Notes under the pieces: model-generated | What the model was told of the DNA's origin: nothing | The model's input: only the letters and a program-made list of their open reading frames with translations | Databases searched by the model: none | Position numbers and translations under genes: made by a program | Source of the DNA: an uncultured Bacteroidota bacterium | Lineage (GTDB): Bacteria > Bacteroidota > Bacteroidia > Bacteroidales > F082 | Length of the DNA stretch: 64,000 bases | Direction: 5' to 3' | NCBI GenBank assembly: GCA_903957365.1 | Contig: CAJBPB010000295.1 | Coordinates: 1 to 64,000 of the forward strand | Shown: piece after piece, positions 1 through 9,300 of the stretch | Position numbering within the stretch: the first letter of the stretch is position 1 | Layout: every line of letters starts with the position of its first letter

Positions 1-52
1 AAATTAACAAATAAGCAGTAATCAGATGTTAACACGAAATACATTGAAAATC

Positions 53-1168
53 ATGAATAAAAACTTAGTGTTTATCGCCTTGATGGCGTTTGCTGTGTCA
101 TGCAGCAGTCCGTCCGATAAAAAATCGGAACTTAACAAACTAAAAAAACAGCATGACGAACTGGCTGTAAAAATCAAGGCGTTGGAAACAGAGTTGGGCT
201 CAACAGGTGGCACTGTTGCCAAAAATCTGGTTAATGTTATTATTACAGAAGCCAGACCTGCAGAGTTTAATCATTATATTGAGGTGCAGGGTAAAGTGGA
301 TGGCGAAGACAATATCGCTGTTTCAGCACAAATGCCAGGGGCCATTACAGAGGTGTTTGTAAAGGAAGGACAATCTGTTCGTAAAGGACAGATACTTGCA
401 CAGATTGACAACAGTGTGATGCAGCAGCAGCTTTCAAATATGGAGCAGCAGCTTGAGTTTGTAACGAATCTTTACGAAAAGCAAAAAGCTTTGTGGGATC
501 AGAAAATTGGAAGTGAAGTGCAGTTTCTCACCGCAAAAAATAACAAGGAAAGTCTCGAAAAAAATCTTGCTGCATTGAAAGACCAGATTGAAATGTCAAA
601 AATAAAATCACCAATCAACGGAAGCGTTGAAGAGATTAATTTGAAAGTGGGACAAATGGCCTCGCCCGGTTTGCCGGCAGTGCGTGTTGTCAATTTCAAT
701 ACCGTGAAAGTGGTTGCCGAAATGGCTGAGGCTTATGCGGCAAAAATTACACCAGGAAACAAGGTAGTTATCTATTTCCCAGATTTTAAAACTGAGGTTG
801 AATCTGAAATAAGTTTCACAAGTAAATATATCAATCCGGTGAACCGTACTTTTATTACCGAAGTTAAATTAGCTCCCGGAAAGGTTGAATACCGTGCCAA
901 CATGATCGCGATAGTAAAAATAAATGACTACCAGAATACAACCGCATTCACTGTTCCGATAACGCTTATCAGGGAATCACCAAAGGGTAATTATATTTAT
1001 GTGGCACGTCAGGAGAACGGAGAAATGGTTGCACGCCGGCTGCCGGTTACTGTTGGAAGAACTTATAACGGATTGGCAGAATTGCTGACCGGTGTAAACG
1101 CTGGTGAAAAGATCATTACAACTGGTTTCAACAACCTTATGGATGGACAGTTAATCTTAGCCAAATAG
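53..1168 (+). CDS. RND efflux periplasmic adaptor (membrane fusion protein), lipoprotein
   Basis: This is the periplasmic adaptor of a tripartite RND pump, joining the inner-membrane permease to an outer-membrane channel. I chose the ATG at 53 rather than an in-frame ATG at 26 because it gives a clean lipoprotein signal with lipobox AVSC (Cys about 17); 371 residues result. A short charged coiled coil follows (about 22-45). A split biotinyl/lipoyl-like domain follows, with halves around GAITEVFVKEGQSVRKGQI and SPINGSVEEINLKVGQ on either side of an alpha hairpin, then beta-barrel and membrane-proximal domains. The permease starts 44 bases downstream, so the two are probably one transcript. No TolC-like gene is visible; it may lie before the window. 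Substrate cannot be predicted. Confidence 0.93.
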   Translation: MNKNLVFIALMAFAVSCSSPSDKKSELNKLKKQHDELAVKIKALETELGSTGGTVAKNLVNVIITEARPAEFNHYIEVQGKVDGEDNIAVSAQMPGAITEVFVKEGQSVRKGQILAQIDNSVMQQQLSNMEQQLEFVTNLYEKQKALWDQKIGSEVQFLTAKNNKESLEKNLAALKDQIEMSKIKSPINGSVEEINLKVGQMASPGLPAVRVVNFNTVKVVAEMAEAYAAKITPGNKVVIYFPDFKTEVESEISFTSKYINPVNRTFITEVKLAPGKVEYRANMIAIVKINDYQNTTAFTVPITLIRESPKGNYIYVARQENGEMVARRLPVTVGRTYNGLAELLTGVNAGEKIITTGFNNLMDGQLILAK

Positions 1169-1212
1169 TCATAAGTTGAAAAAATCATCCTAATTTAATT
1201 AATTGAAAAACA

Positions 1213-4200
1213 ATGAAAACGAATAAATTCAAGGAGTTTTTTGCGACAAGTTGGGCTATTGATAACAAAACAAGTATTTATGTTCTGACTATCTTTATCA
1301 CACTACTTGGCATCAACGCCTATCAAACAATACCCAAGGAGCAGTTTCCCGAAATTGTTATTCCTACGATCCTTGTAAATACAATTTATCCCGGGACTTC
1401 GCCTGAGGATATGGAGAATCTGGTTACACGTCCGATCGAAAAACAACTGAAAGGCATCAATGGAGTTAAAAAAATCACCAGCAATTCATTGCAGGATTTT
1501 TCATCCATCGCCATCGAGTTTAATACAGATGTGGATGTCCCGGAAGCCAAACAGCGCGTAAAAGACGCCGTTGACCGTTCGATGACCAATCTGCCGAATA
1601 ATCTGCTTACCGATCCAAACGTAATGGATATTGATTTCTCGGAGATCCCGATTATGTATATTCAGATTTCGGGCGAATATGATCTTGATCAGTTGAAGAA
1701 ATACGCCGAAATGGCACAGGATCGTATCGAATCGTTGAGTGAAATCACACGTGTGGATATCGTTGGAGCACTCGAGCGTGAAATTCAGGTAAACGTGGAT
1801 ATGTATAAAGCCCAGGCTGTGAGTGTAACACTTACTGATATTGAGCGTGCTGTTTCCGCTGAAAACCTTACTATTTCTGCTGGTAACGTCAGTACTTTCG
1901 GTATGAAACGTTCAATTCGTGTGCAAGGGCAGTTTACCAACCTGGATATGATGCGTAATATCATCATCAAATCGGGTAGTGGTGCCGCAGTCTATTTGAA
2001 AGATGTGGCTGATGTAAGTGACAGTTTTAAAGAGCAGGAAAGTTTTTCACGCCTTTACGGGAAAAACGTTATCACATTGAATGTGGTAAAAAAGAGTGGC
2101 CGGAATCTGATTGAAGCTTCTGATAAAATCAAGGACATTCTTAACAAAGAACTTATTGGAAATCAGTTCCCTACCGATCTGAAAGTTCAGATATCCGGTG
2201 ATCAGTCACGTTTTACACGTAATACCCTTGAAGAACTTAACAATACCATTATTTTCGGATTTCTCCTGGTAACGCTGGTGCTGATGTTTTTCATGGGATT
2301 CACCAATGCGTTTTTTGTGGCGATGGCTGTACCGCTTTCGATGTTTGTTGCTTTCCTGGCAATGCCTGCCATGGGCTTTACAATGAACATGATCGTGATG
2401 TTTGGTTTCATCTTCGCCCTGGGAATTGTAGTCGATGATGCCATTGTGGTAATCGAAAATATCCACCGTCTTCATCATGAAGAACCCAATATTGTATTGG
2501 CTGCGAAACGAGCTGCCGGGGAGGTGTTTATGCCTATTTTATCAGGAACGCTTACAACGCTTGCGCCTTTCTTCCCTCTTGCATTCTGGCCTGGGATCAC
2601 TGGTAAATTCATGTTTTATATTCCTGTAACACTGATTCTTACGTTATTTGCTTCTTTGTTCGTTGCTTATATCATTAATCCGGTGTTTGCTATTTCGTTT
2701 ATGAAAAACGAATATGTTGCGCCCGACAAGAAACGAATTCGTAAACAAATGGTTTATCAGATATTAATTATTCTGAGTATGGCCCTTGGAAGTTATGCTT
2801 TGTATGCCATCACCGACAGTATGCTGGCTCTTGGAATTGCGAATTTCCTTGTCATAGCTGCTGGTCTGGTACTTTTCTTCCATACTTTGATGAATCCGTA
2901 TATTAAATGGTGGCAGGCATCGGGTTGGCCATCGCTGGTTAATCTTTACGAGAAACAATTGCGTTTCACGCTCAGAAAAAATAATCCCTGGATTCTACTT
3001 GTTGGTGTTGTGGCTTTGCTCTTTTTTACCTTTTTCATCGTAGGTGTGCGCAATCCGAAAGTAGTTTTCTTTCCAGACAATATGCCTAATGCTGTCAGTG
3101 TGCGTTTGCAATTGCCGGTAGGAACAGATCAGGTTGTCACCGATTCAGTAACTAAAATTGTTGAAAAACGTGTGATGGCTGTTTTGGGTGAAAATAATCC
3201 GGTTGTTGAATCTGTAATCAGCAACGTTGCGCTTGGCGCAGGGGATGATATGGATTTCACCAGAACACTGAGTCCTGAAAAAGGAAAAGTTACGGTGAAT
3301 TTTGTTGAATATAAATACAGAAACGGAGTAAATACAAGTGATTATCTTGATGAAATCAGGGAAGCTGTAAAAGGTATTCCAGGTGTTGAGATCTTTACTG
3401 GTAAAAATTCGATGGGACCTCCAGTTGGTAAACCAATCAATATTGAAATCACTGGCGAGAATCTTGGTGAATTGATAGTTTCGGCCGGCGCTTTCAAAAA
3501 CTTCCTCGATTCTTTGCAGATTGCCGGAATTGAAGAGTTAAAGAGTGATTTTCAGGAAAATAAACCTGAGATTGCCATCAATATCGATCGTGAACGTGCC
3601 AACAAGGAAGGTCTGATGACCGGTCAGATAGCCATGGAGATACGCACCGCTGTGCTGGGGAAAGAGATTTCCAAGTACAAAGTGGATGAAGATGAATTTC
3701 CGATTCAGTTGCGCTATTCTGAAGCTACACGACAGAATATCAACAATCTGATCAATATGAAGATAACCTACCGCGATATGGCGACGGGAATGCTCAGGTC
3801 GATTCCTTTGTCATCAGTGGCAACCATCGAATATGCCGACTCTTACGGCGGTATCAAGCGACAGAATCTGAAACGTATTATCACCATTTCAAGTGATGTT
3901 CTGACAGGTTATACGGCCAACGAAATTGTTCCTCAGATCGAAAGGCTTGCTGCCGGATTTCCTCTTCCGCAGGGTATTCAGATAAGTCTGACCGGTGAAA
4001 GGGTTGATCAGGAAGAGACCGCTTCGTTTTTATTAAAAGCGATGTTGATTGCCATCGGACTGATCTTCTTTATCCTGATCACACAGTTTAATTCAATCAG
4101 CAAAACAGTGATTATTTTGAGTGAAGTAATCTTTAGTATTATCGGTGTATTGCTGGGTATTGTGATTTTCGATATGACAATTTCGATCATCATGACCGGA

Positions 4201-4614
4201 CTGGGTATAGTGGCTTTAGGTGGTATCGTTGTCCGGAATGGTATTCTGATTGTTGAGTTTATCGATGTATTGAAAGATCGTGGATTGAAAACCCGCGATG
4301 CCATCATTGAAGCCGGAAAAACCCGTATTACGCCTGTAATCCTTACTGCAACAGCAACAATTCTTGGATTGGTTCCGCTGGCCATTGGATTCAATCTTAA
4401 TTTTGAAACCTTCTTTACGCATTTTGATCCGCAGATTCATATCGGTGGTGATAACGTAATGTTCTGGGGTCCTCTTGCCTGGACGATTATTTTCGGATTA
4501 AGTTTTGCAACCTTCCTTACGCTGATTTTTGTGCCGGCGATGTATTTGATCGCCTATGAAATGAAAGTTAAATTGAAAAGAAGGAAATCAAACAAAAAGA
4601 TAAAGGTTTCCTAA
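1213..4614 (+). CDS. RND (AcrB/HAE-type) efflux permease
   Basis: This is the inner-membrane proton-driven permease of the RND pump, 1133 residues, slightly longer than the usual 1020-1060. After an N-terminal transmembrane helix comes a porter domain, then the helix bundle with LGIVVDDAIVVIENIHR near residue 400-420, the conserved TM4 aspartate pair of the family. A second porter domain and second helix bundle (VVRNGILIVEFIDVLKDRG near 1010-1030) complete the internal duplication. The C-terminus is lysine-rich and cytoplasmic. A strong hairpin terminator lies about 20 bases after the stop. The family also exports cell-envelope compounds and metabolites, so a drug role is not established. Confidence 0.95.
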   Translation: MKTNKFKEFFATSWAIDNKTSIYVLTIFITLLGINAYQTIPKEQFPEIVIPTILVNTIYPGTSPEDMENLVTRPIEKQLKGINGVKKITSNSLQDFSSIAIEFNTDVDVPEAKQRVKDAVDRSMTNLPNNLLTDPNVMDIDFSEIPIMYIQISGEYDLDQLKKYAEMAQDRIESLSEITRVDIVGALEREIQVNVDMYKAQAVSVTLTDIERAVSAENLTISAGNVSTFGMKRSIRVQGQFTNLDMMRNIIIKSGSGAAVYLKDVADVSDSFKEQESFSRLYGKNVITLNVVKKSGRNLIEASDKIKDILNKELIGNQFPTDLKVQISGDQSRFTRNTLEELNNTIIFGFLLVTLVLMFFMGFTNAFFVAMAVPLSMFVAFLAMPAMGFTMNMIVMFGFIFALGIVVDDAIVVIENIHRLHHEEPNIVLAAKRAAGEVFMPILSGTLTTLAPFFPLAFWPGITGKFMFYIPVTLILTLFASLFVAYIINPVFAISFMKNEYVAPDKKRIRKQMVYQILIILSMALGSYALYAITDSMLALGIANFLVIAAGLVLFFHTLMNPYIKWWQASGWPSLVNLYEKQLRFTLRKNNPWILLVGVVALLFFTFFIVGVRNPKVVFFPDNMPNAVSVRLQLPVGTDQVVTDSVTKIVEKRVMAVLGENNPVVESVISNVALGAGDDMDFTRTLSPEKGKVTVNFVEYKYRNGVNTSDYLDEIREAVKGIPGVEIFTGKNSMGPPVGKPINIEITGENLGELIVSAGAFKNFLDSLQIAGIEELKSDFQENKPEIAINIDRERANKEGLMTGQIAMEIRTAVLGKEISKYKVDEDEFPIQLRYSEATRQNINNLINMKITYRDMATGMLRSIPLSSVATIEYADSYGGIKRQNLKRIITISSDVLTGYTANEIVPQIERLAAGFPLPQGIQISLTGERVDQEETASFLLKAMLIAIGLIFFILITQFNSISKTVIILSEVIFSIIGVLLGIVIFDMTISIIMTGLGIVALGGIVVRNGILIVEFIDVLKDRGLKTRDAIIEAGKTRITPVILTATATILGLVPLAIGFNLNFETFFTHFDPQIHIGGDNVMFWGPLAWTIIFGLSFATFLTLIFVPAMYLIAYEMKVKLKRRKSNKKIKVS

Positions 4615-4632
4615 GTTATCCCATCAGACTTG

Positions 4633-4672
4633 AAAAGGTGATATCGGTTTTTACTGGTATCACCTTTTTTTT
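4633..4672 (+). terminator. Rho-independent terminator of the RND operon
   Basis: AAGGTGATATC pairs with GGTATCACCTT across a short loop and is followed by a run of T. It lies about 20 bases after the permease stop and may also serve the convergent small membrane gene on the other strand. Confidence 0.85.
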
Positions 4673-4741
4673 GTGTTTGGAATATGTATGAGGTATTTGG
4701 AAATCAACTCCGGTGATCATGGTTTGATCAAAATTATTCTA

Positions 4742-5203
4742 TCAAGGCAGTTTCAACCAGTATTCAAGGATGATTGCAATGGCATCTGTTGTAAGTAAAA
4801 TCAGAATGCCCGATTCAGTCTTCAGTTTTGTTTTCATCACCATTCCGGTTAAGCCTGCAAATAACGTAATTACTGGTAATAACATGATATTCCCGTGCCA
4901 ATGATTGACTAACCAAAGCCAGTAAGTGAAAATGGGTGCAGCCATCAGGCAAATGATAAGTCTTGATTTTGTCGGTAAATTTTTTGCGGTTATCCCGTAA
5001 ACGACCGTTAAAAATACACTGACAAAATAGATTCCTATCCCTGTGAACTGTATTGTTTTATAAGGGAATAATACTAGTGCAACACCGATTGCCATCCCAA
5101 AAGTAATAATACTGAGCATTTTATTGCTTGATATCCTCATTTTTATAATATGGAAAACAGCAAAAATGGCGGCATGTGCTAGCAGTATTTTTATGATAAT
5201 CAT
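4742..5203 (-). CDS. Small multi-pass membrane protein, unknown function
   Basis: A 153-residue protein made almost entirely of hydrophobic helices, roughly four or five membrane spans separated by short charged loops (KMRISSNK near 22-29, KNLPTKSR near 74-81, KTKLKTES near 125-132). I do not recognise a family. Its start is 22 bases after the stop of the MORN-repeat gene upstream on the same strand, and no separate promoter is visible, so the two are probably co-transcribed. The 3' end faces the RND terminator. Confidence 0.7.
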   Translation of the reverse strand: MIIIKILLAHAAIFAVFHIIKMRISSNKMLSIITFGMAIGVALVLFPYKTIQFTGIGIYFVSVFLTVVYGITAKNLPTKSRLIICLMAAPIFTYWLWLVNHWHGNIMLLPVITLFAGLTGMVMKTKLKTESGILILLTTDAIAIILEYWLKLP

Positions 5204-5225
5204 TATTTTACTGCTGGTTTGTTTG

Positions 5226-5906
5226 TCAGTTATTCAATTCAACGGTCCAATCACCGGGTTCAGAAATCATGAATTCAAACTTCACCTCTAGCGGCATGGT
5301 ATGCAGTTTATTCATTGTGGAATACATGATTTTAATTGTAACAGGAAATGTCACTTCTTCATAACCAATCAGTTCGCCGAGTTGAGTTTCATATCCGCTT
5401 GAGCAGGTCATCAGCAGGTTTGTGACGGCAACATTACGACTTCCATTTTGCAGAATTTCAATCAGAACCCGTTCTTTAACTGAAGGATTCTTGAGAAACC
5501 GATACCTGTCGACCCCGGATTTATACAGAACCACAGGGCTTTTTGGTTTTGGTCCGCCATAAGTGTCTTTTTGCCAGATTCCGTCCTGAATGCTGTCTTT
5601 TCCGTTCACATGCATGGTATAAATACCAACTCCATCACGTTTCCCTTCGTACCATTCGCCAACATAAGTTTCACCGGTTGACCAGGTATAAGTGCCTGCG
5701 CCATGCGGAAGACCTTTATAAAACTTTCCTTCATAACGGTCGGTTCCGACAGCTATACCTTTGCCATTTGCCAGACCATCTTTGCATTTCCCTTCGTAGG
5801 TTCCTGCAATTTCCTGTTTCAACACCTTACATGTTTCCTGGCTGTATAGGAATAATGTGGAGGTTGTGATGGCAATCAACAGACTAAATCGAAGTATTGT
5901 TTTCAT
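5226..5906 (-). CDS. Exported MORN-repeat protein
   Basis: A 226-residue protein with an N-terminal signal peptide (about 1-23, ending LYSQ). MORN-type repeats follow at about 38-115, recognisable as YEGKFYKGLPHGAGTYTW and YVGEWYEGKRDGVGIYTM. The C-terminal half (about 125-226) has no MORN repeat and looks like a beta-rich domain. MORN repeats often mediate protein or lipid contact at membranes, but the precise role here is unknown. The gene precedes a small membrane protein gene with a 22-base gap. A TACCTTTA box (read on this strand) lies at 5949-5956. Confidence 0.85.
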   Translation of the reverse strand: MKTILRFSLLIAITTSTLFLYSQETCKVLKQEIAGTYEGKCKDGLANGKGIAVGTDRYEGKFYKGLPHGAGTYTWSTGETYVGEWYEGKRDGVGIYTMHVNGKDSIQDGIWQKDTYGGPKPKSPVVLYKSGVDRYRFLKNPSVKERVLIEILQNGSRNVAVTNLLMTCSSGYETQLGELIGYEEVTFPVTIKIMYSTMNKLHTMPLEVKFEFMISEPGDWTVELNN

Positions 5907-5948
5907 TTTGAATGAATTATCGGATTACAAATTTGTAAATTCTTAGTA

Positions 5949-5956
5949 TAAAGGTA
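5949..5956 (-). promoter_or_regulatory. Possible -7 element for the MORN gene
   Basis: Read on the minus strand this is TACCTTTA, one base off the Bacteroidota -7 consensus TAnnTTTG. It sits 43 bases before the start codon. Confidence 0.35.
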
Positions 5957-5994
5957 CGATTAAAAAAGCGCCTTTGTTATTATGATGGTTTCTT

Positions 5995-6975
5995 TCATTT
6001 ACCACTTTTCATTTTCCATCTTGAATTGGCCCATTTTTTTTGTTCTGAAGGATCAAGAAAAGTCCAGGCAAGTAAACGGCTGGTTTTGTTGCCTTGTCCC
6101 ATCGGAATGGTTTCAACTTCCACTGCATCTGCTCTTCTGAGTGTATCATAAGCGCTCTTGAGTGTCGATTGTTTCGATATCAGCGTTGTGAACCAAAAAA
6201 CAGAATCAAGAAATTGCCGGCTCTGACGTATCATATCCTGTGTGAATCTTTCTTCACCACCTTCGCACCACAATTCATTGTTCTGGCCGCCAAAATTCAG
6301 GACAGGACTGGTGATCAATCCTTCATTAAGGTTATTCAGCTTGCGAAGTGTTCCTGATTGGGCTTCAGCTAAAGAAGCGTGAAAAGGCGGATTACATAAG
6401 GACAGATCAATGGGCTCGTTTTTTTGGAGAATTCCATAGAAAATATCTTTCGGATCTGGTTGTAACCTCAAATCAATTTTGCCTGCCAGAACGGAATTGG
6501 AGTTTATAATTTTATCAGCCGATTCAATGGCTGACTGATCAATATCAGAACCAATAAATGACCAGCCATATTCTTTGTTTCCAATCAACGGATAAATGCA
6601 ATTGGCGCCAACGCCTATGTCCAGAATTTTTATCTCATTACCGGTTGGGATCTTTCCATAATTTTTACCGCGCAATAAATCGGCAGCATAATGGATATAA
6701 TCGGCACGACCTGGAACAGGCGGACATAAATAGTTTTGGGGGATGTCCCAGTGTTCGATTTGATAGAAGTGCTTTAACAGGGCTTTATTCAGCATTTTCA
6801 CCGCCTCCGGATCAGAGAAATCGATGGATTCGTCGTTGTATAAATTCATCTTTACAAACTTTGCTAGATCAGGACAGGCCACAATCAACTGACCGAAATC
6901 GTAGCGTTCACGATGTCTGTTTCGCGGATGCAATCTCGATTTTTCTTTTGGATGTTCTTTTTTTTTATTGAGCAT
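5995..6975 (-). CDS. rlmF: 23S rRNA (adenine-1618-N6)-methyltransferase RlmF
   Basis: A 326-residue SAM-dependent methyltransferase predicted to methylate N6 of A1618 in 23S rRNA. The basic N-terminus (KEKSRLHPRNRHRERYDF) is typical of RlmF. The SAM-binding motif I is ILDIGVGANCIYPLIG near residue 118-133, and the catalytic N6-adenine motif is CNPPFHAS near 193-200. Length is close to the roughly 310 residues of E. coli RlmF. The gene appears monocistronic: its stop faces the MORN gene promoter, and the divergent lipoprotein gene lies about 250 bases away. Confidence 0.93.
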   Translation of the reverse strand: MLNKKKEHPKEKSRLHPRNRHRERYDFGQLIVACPDLAKFVKMNLYNDESIDFSDPEAVKMLNKALLKHFYQIEHWDIPQNYLCPPVPGRADYIHYAADLLRGKNYGKIPTGNEIKILDIGVGANCIYPLIGNKEYGWSFIGSDIDQSAIESADKIINSNSVLAGKIDLRLQPDPKDIFYGILQKNEPIDLSLCNPPFHASLAEAQSGTLRKLNNLNEGLITSPVLNFGGQNNELWCEGGEERFTQDMIRQSRQFLDSVFWFTTLISKQSTLKSAYDTLRRADAVEVETIPMGQGNKTSRLLAWTFLDPSEQKKWANSRWKMKSGK

Positions 6976-7145
6976 ATTTAAGTGATACAGTTTCTTTCAG
7001 TCTATTTTTTTATCATCAGGCATCCAACATAAAAAATATTGCGCCTTGTTACCAACTGCATTTTACAATGCAGATTGTTCAAAATTACGACAAACATTAA
7101 GAAACCGTCTTATTATTTAAATGGTCTGTTTTTAACATTTCATGT

Positions 7146-7153
7146 TATTTTTG
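7146..7153 (+). promoter_or_regulatory. -7 promoter element for the small lipoprotein gene
   Basis: TATTTTTG matches the Bacteroidota -7 consensus TAnnTTTG exactly, 76 bases before the start codon at 7229. No clear TTG box was seen at -33. Confidence 0.4.
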
Positions 7154-7228
7154 CAAACATAAAATGAGCAGTAAAATCAATGGCTGAAAACTATACTAAC
7201 AGGATCAGTCATTTTATAAAAACAGACA

Positions 7229-7603
7229 ATGAAAATAAAATTATTCTTTCTTTTGATTTTTGCGGGCACACTGTTTATAACACAGGGGTGTGCCGAAAAT
7301 GACGTAACAGAACCAGTTACAAGCACAATTTATGTTAATCTGGCTTCAAATGATACCTACGAATATGATCTTGGAGTCTTTGGTGATGAGGAAGGCGCAA
7401 CAATAATCAAACAGGCTTCTTTTTATAGAATCAGTAAAATTGACAACCTGATGACTGACAGTAAAACAATGTACACTTATCTGCCTTCTCAGGATTACGT
7501 CGGAAAAGACGAAGTTGAAATTAAGACTGCCAGAGGTTCTGATGGGGCAAGTGCAAACACGGATATTGAAATCATCCGTATTGTTTTTACTGTATTAAAA
7601 TAA
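7229..7603 (+). CDS. Small putative lipoprotein, unknown function
   Basis: A 124-residue protein with a lipoprotein signal: a hydrophobic stretch then ITQGC, placing the lipidated Cys at about 21. The mature part is short, polar and beta-rich, with YLPSQDYVGKDEVEIKTARG near 85-104. That stretch resembles the final strands of the Ig- or cadherin-like modules common in Bacteroidota surface proteins. I cannot name a family. It is a single gene between a divergent rlmF and a convergent glycoside hydrolase, with a strong bidirectional terminator after it. Confidence 0.75.
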   Translation: MKIKLFFLLIFAGTLFITQGCAENDVTEPVTSTIYVNLASNDTYEYDLGVFGDEEGATIIKQASFYRISKIDNLMTDSKTMYTYLPSQDYVGKDEVEIKTARGSDGASANTDIEIIRIVFTVLK

Positions 7604-7670
7604 AAAGGGAGAAAGTTTTCTTCAATTGAAGAAGCTATTGGATAAAGAATATAAAACCTAAAGCTATAAT

Positions 7671-7706
7671 GTAAAAGCCTGAAAAAGAATATTTTCAGGC
7701 TTTTAC
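7671..7706. terminator. Bidirectional hairpin terminator between convergent genes
   Basis: A perfect 15-base inverted repeat (GTAAAAGCCTGAAAA and its complement) flanks a 6-base loop. A-rich and T-rich ends on the stem let it work for both the lipoprotein gene (+) and the glycoside hydrolase gene (-). Confidence 0.85.
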
Positions 7707-7739
7707 AAAATATGAATCTTTGTTCTCAAAAGACAATTC

Positions 7740-8993
7740 TTACTGTTTGACTAACAGGCTGTTCGTCTGTATTGATTTTCCGGTTACAGAAACAAAATAA
7801 ACGCCATCCTGAAGATGATACTGATCTAACGGAATCTCTATCGAATTGCCTTGCACTTCAAGCTGGATTGAAACCAGCTGGTTGCCATTCAGACCCGAAA
7901 TTTGCAATTCAACAATTTCAAACAGCGGATTCGATAATAACAAAACCGTTTTGTTCGTCGCAGGGTTTGGAACCAGCCGCGATTTTTGAACAACAGGTCT
8001 GTCAAAAATACCCAATGCATGCTCGGTGAAAGTAATTTTAAGCGCAACATAAGCCTCGGTTGTGTTTCGTTCAATATCTACAATTCCCCACCATTCCTCG
8101 TTTGCATAACTGTCGTAAGGAATGGTCATGGCGAATCCTGTCGCGTCATGGGAACTGTTGTTTCCCCCTTTCCACCATTCGTCAACGAAAGCGAAAAATG
8201 TAATTCCTGAACATATATCGAGTTTATCCTTTATGTTATACCATATCGTTGTGTCAGCGATTGCTTGTTCTTTCTGGATTTCACGGGACAGATTTTTATT
8301 GTACCGGTCAGCACCTGATTCTGAAAAATAACAAGGTTTGGTAGATAATGCAGAAAATTGCGTAGCTGCAGGAGCTGGATTGTCCCAACGGTAAACATTC
8401 AATCCCCAGACATCAACCTGCGGACAGCGACTAATAGCATCTGCTGAAGGAACTTCACCATGTGCTGTCGAAACGGGGTGGTTTGGGTCAGCGTTGTGTA
8501 TGGCTGCTGAAGCATTGTTAAGAATAGTGTACCAGTTATTTATGTTGTTATTAAACCAGTCAGCATGGTAATTGTACTCATTTCCTAATTCCCACATGAG
8601 TATGGCGTCATGGTTTTTATAGGTGTTTATATAAGAAAGATAGGTTCCGTGACTGATGTCGGGATATTGAAAAGTATCATCGTAATTTGGAAAACCGATA
8701 ATGATTTTAATTCCGGCGGCAGCGAATTTATCGAGAACGGTCTCATCTGTTATTGGCACATAGGTGCGTATTGTATTGATGTTTGCCTGCGTCATCAACA
8801 GAATATCCTGATCAATATGTGAAAAGTCTGCCGGATCAGAACGATCATCACCTATGGCAACCGGTGAGTAACATACGCCTCGGATGATATACAACGAATC
8901 GTCAACAAGAATGCGCTTTCCATCGACTGTAACAATGGACTGTGAAAAAAGATAAGCCGGAAATAGTAGTAAATACAATAGCAGAGATTTCAT
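7740..8993 (-). CDS. Secreted glycoside hydrolase (clan GH-A-like TIM barrel) with T9SS sorting domain
   Basis: A 417-residue secreted enzyme. The signal peptide is about 1-18 (ending LFSQ). The catalytic barrel covers about 25-320. WELGNE near 134-139 supplies a likely acid/base Glu139 and CYFSESGAD near 221-229 a likely nucleophile Glu225, the usual clan GH-A spacing. The N-terminal RGVCYSP and NTIRTYVP strands resemble GH2/GH5/GH72-type barrels, but the family and substrate are not decided by eye. Residues about 335-417 (VPNPATNKTVLLL ... DGVYFVSVTGK) form a type A T9SS C-terminal domain, so the enzyme should be exported by T9SS. It appears monocistronic. Confidence 0.85.
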   Translation of the reverse strand: MKSLLLYLLLFPAYLFSQSIVTVDGKRILVDDSLYIIRGVCYSPVAIGDDRSDPADFSHIDQDILLMTQANINTIRTYVPITDETVLDKFAAAGIKIIIGFPNYDDTFQYPDISHGTYLSYINTYKNHDAILMWELGNEYNYHADWFNNNINNWYTILNNASAAIHNADPNHPVSTAHGEVPSADAISRCPQVDVWGLNVYRWDNPAPAATQFSALSTKPCYFSESGADRYNKNLSREIQKEQAIADTTIWYNIKDKLDICSGITFFAFVDEWWKGGNNSSHDATGFAMTIPYDSYANEEWWGIVDIERNTTEAYVALKITFTEHALGIFDRPVVQKSRLVPNPATNKTVLLLSNPLFEIVELQISGLNGNQLVSIQLEVQGNSIEIPLDQYHLQDGVYFVSVTGKSIQTNSLLVKQ

Positions 8994-9035
8994 ATGGCAT
9001 GAATTAGTGTTTAACCAACATTTGTTTTGAGGTCA

Positions 9036-9043
9036 TAAAAGTA
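9036..9043 (-). promoter_or_regulatory. Possible -7 element for the glycoside hydrolase
   Basis: Read on the minus strand this is TACTTTTA, one base from TAnnTTTG, 43 bases before the start codon at 8993. Confidence 0.35.
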
Positions 9044-9106
9044 GCATGAAAAACATTTGGAAACATGTAATTTTTAGGCTGGCTCTTTTAGCGTTTATTT
9101 AAATTG

Positions 9107-9138
9107 TTTGCACAACAATAAAAAACGCAGTAATTTAG
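9107..9138 (+). promoter_or_regulatory. Likely promoter of the lysine-rich micro-gene
   Basis: TTTG at 9107-9110 and TAATTTAG at 9131-9138 are 20 bases apart, matching the Bacteroidota -33/-7 arrangement with one mismatch in the -7 box. It lies 30 bases before the micro-gene start. Confidence 0.35.
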
Positions 9139-9168
9139 TTCTTTGAAAACCCACTAAAACTTATAGCT

Positions 9169-9264
9169 ATGGCAAAATCACTGGATAAAAAAAAGGAAGA
9201 AAAGAAGAAACCGGCTAAAACCCTCAAAGAAAAAAGACTTGAGAAAAAAGAGAAGAAAAAATAG
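9169..9264 (+). CDS. 31-residue lysine-rich small protein
   Basis: A short frame from ATG at 9169 to TAG at 9264 encodes 31 residues, more than half lysine (MAKSLDKKKEEKKKPAKTLK at the start, then EKRLEKKEKKK). A promoter-like pair precedes it and a perfect intrinsic terminator follows 36 bases after the stop, so the unit looks like a complete gene. Very basic small proteins of this sort occur in Bacteroidota genomes, and a nucleic-acid or ribosome contact is plausible, but no function is established. Low complexity means chance cannot be excluded from the protein sequence alone; the flanking signals are the stronger evidence. Confidence 0.65.
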   Translation: MAKSLDKKKEEKKKPAKTLKEKRLEKKEKKK

Positions 9265-9300
9265 TGCTGTTTCTCATTTCTTCAAAAAAAATGCATTGAA

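Noticed and set aside
4008-4394. Minus-strand open frame of 128 codons inside the RND permease
   Set aside because: Antisense to conserved transmembrane codons; the Ile/Met/Pro/Thr-rich product is typical of such shadows.
6558-6971. Plus-strand open frame inside rlmF
   Set aside because: Antisense to a clear methyltransferase; composition is that of a shadow frame.
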